Shown here: one piece after another, positions 5,021-5,680 of the stretch
Position numbering within the stretch: position 1 is the stretch's first letter
Layout of the letters: every line of letters starts with the position of its first letter
Assembly: GCA_028875135.1 (NCBI GenBank)
Contig: JAPPFQ010000692.1
Coordinates: 1-5,680 of the forward strand
Direction: 5' to 3'
Source: Acidobacteriota bacterium
Lineage (GTDB): Bacteria; Acidobacteriota; Terriglobia; Versatilivoradales; Versatilivoraceae
DNA length: 5,680 nucleotides
Program-made: the position numbers and the translations under genes
The notes under the pieces: generated by a model
The model's input: the letters and a program-made list of their open reading frames with translations, nothing else
Databases searched by the model: none
Told to the model about the DNA's origin: nothing

Positions 5021-5629
5021 ATGAGAGCGTTAACCGAAAAGCAGCGCCGGGTGTACGAATATATTCAGGACTACTTCATCCGTCAGGGATTGCCTCCCTC
5101 GGTGAGAGAGGTGGCCCAGGCGCTGGGAAAGTCGGCCCAGGCCATCCAGCAACATATCGAGGTCCTGCGGGCCAAGGGTTATCTGGATCATCAGCCTTCC
5201 AAGTCGCGGGCCAACGTGCCGCTGGCAGGGGTTTCGGAGAACGAGCGGGTGGTGGATCTGCCTCTGCTGGGTCGCATCCAGGCCGGTCTCCCGATTCTGG
5301 CCGAGGAGAACCGGGAGGGGACGATTCCGCTGCCACGCGAATGGGTCGGGGACGAGACCGTCTTCCTGCTCAAGGTGGAAGGGGACAGCATGATCGACGC
5401 TCACATTCTGCCGGCGGATATGGTGCTGGTTCGAAAACAGCCCGCGGCCGAAAACAGGGAGATCGTGGTGGCTCGGGTCAACGGCGACGAGGCCACGCTG
5501 AAACGCTTTCATCGATTGGACGGAAAGATTCGTCTGAAGCCGGAAAACCCCCGCTACCCGGTCATTGAACTGGGGGCGGATGAGGTTGAAATCGTCGGCA
5601 AGGTGATCGGAGTCTTCCGGAGGTTCTAG
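5021..5629 (+). CDS. lexA: LexA repressor, SOS-response transcriptional regulator
   Basis: A 202-residue protein, the same length as E. coli LexA. The N-terminal winged helix-turn-helix spans about residues 1-65 (LTEKQRRVYEYIQDYF, then SVREVAQALGKSAQAIQQHI as the helix-turn-helix). The C-terminal S24-type peptidase domain has the self-cleavage site Ala88-Gly89 in RIQAGLP, the catalytic serine S123 in GDSMIDA, and the catalytic lysine K161 in ATLKRF, so autoproteolysis should be intact. LexA represses DNA-damage genes and is inactivated by self-cleavage when it meets RecA filaments on single-stranded DNA. The start is fixed by AGGAGG 8 nt upstream. The recognition helix (SAQAIQQHI) differs clearly from the E. 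coli one (SPNAAEEHL), so its operator need not match known boxes. It is transcribed divergently from the sigma operon; a promoter and candidate operator lie upstream. Confidence 0.97.
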   Translation: MRALTEKQRRVYEYIQDYFIRQGLPPSVREVAQALGKSAQAIQQHIEVLRAKGYLDHQPSKSRANVPLAGVSENERVVDLPLLGRIQAGLPILAEENREGTIPLPREWVGDETVFLLKVEGDSMIDAHILPADMVLVRKQPAAENREIVVARVNGDEATLKRFHRLDGKIRLKPENPRYPVIELGADEVEIVGKVIGVFRRF

Positions 5630-5680
5630 CATTCGCATCCTGGGGGAGCGTCGGGTGAGTCTTCTCCCGTGCCTTCAGGA

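Noticed and set aside
4858..5568. Plus-strand open frame of 236 codons overlapping lexA
   Set aside because: Gly/Arg/Ser-rich shadow frame; lexA is unambiguous in another frame.
5642..5680. Possible next gene starting GTG at 5655, with GGGGGAG (5642-5648) 6 nt upstream
   Set aside because: Only eight codons are visible before the window ends, which is too little to support a gene.

Overview
The window looks like a chromosomal segment of a GC-rich, Gram-negative, probably anaerobic or facultative bacterium. The style of the multiheme cytochrome and porin pair, the ECF sigma operon and the mix of neighbours resemble Acidobacteriota most. That placement is an inference from sequence style and has not been checked by a search.

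Layout. (1) Positions 1-2252, plus strand: the 3' end of a multiheme c-type cytochrome gene (three CxxCH haem sites in the 83 visible residues), overlapping by ATGA a 667-residue outer-membrane beta-barrel protein. Together they look like a porin-cytochrome (MtrA/MtrB-like) module for moving electrons across the outer membrane. (2) Positions 2253-2336: a short convergent gap with no convincing terminator. (3) Positions 2337-4605, minus strand: a tightly packed four-gene operon, read from right to left. It encodes an ECF sigma factor, a membrane-anchored zinc-finger (HX3CX2C) anti-sigma factor, a small membrane-anchored Spy/CpxP/CnrX-like protein, and a signal-peptide-bearing SAM methyltransferase-fold protein. 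Junctions are a 4-nt gap, a 17-nt overlap and a GTGA overlap, so the genes are very likely co-transcribed and translationally coupled. (4) Positions 4606-5020: a 415-nt divergent intergenic region rich in short inverted repeats, with a good sigma70-type promoter facing right. (5) Positions 5021-5629, plus strand: an intact LexA repressor with cleavage site and catalytic Ser/Lys. (6) Positions 5630-5680: downstream sequence running off the window.

How the parts may work together. The sigma, anti-sigma and Spy-like genes form a plausible envelope-stress or metal-sensing circuit: the periplasmic Spy-like protein could modulate the anti-sigma factor, releasing the sigma factor. The methyltransferase-like gene is in the same transcript, but its role is unknown. 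The lexA promoter carries a palindrome (AGAC-N4-GTCT) in its spacer, exactly where an autoregulatory LexA operator would sit. No mobile elements, RNA genes or CRISPR arrays were seen.
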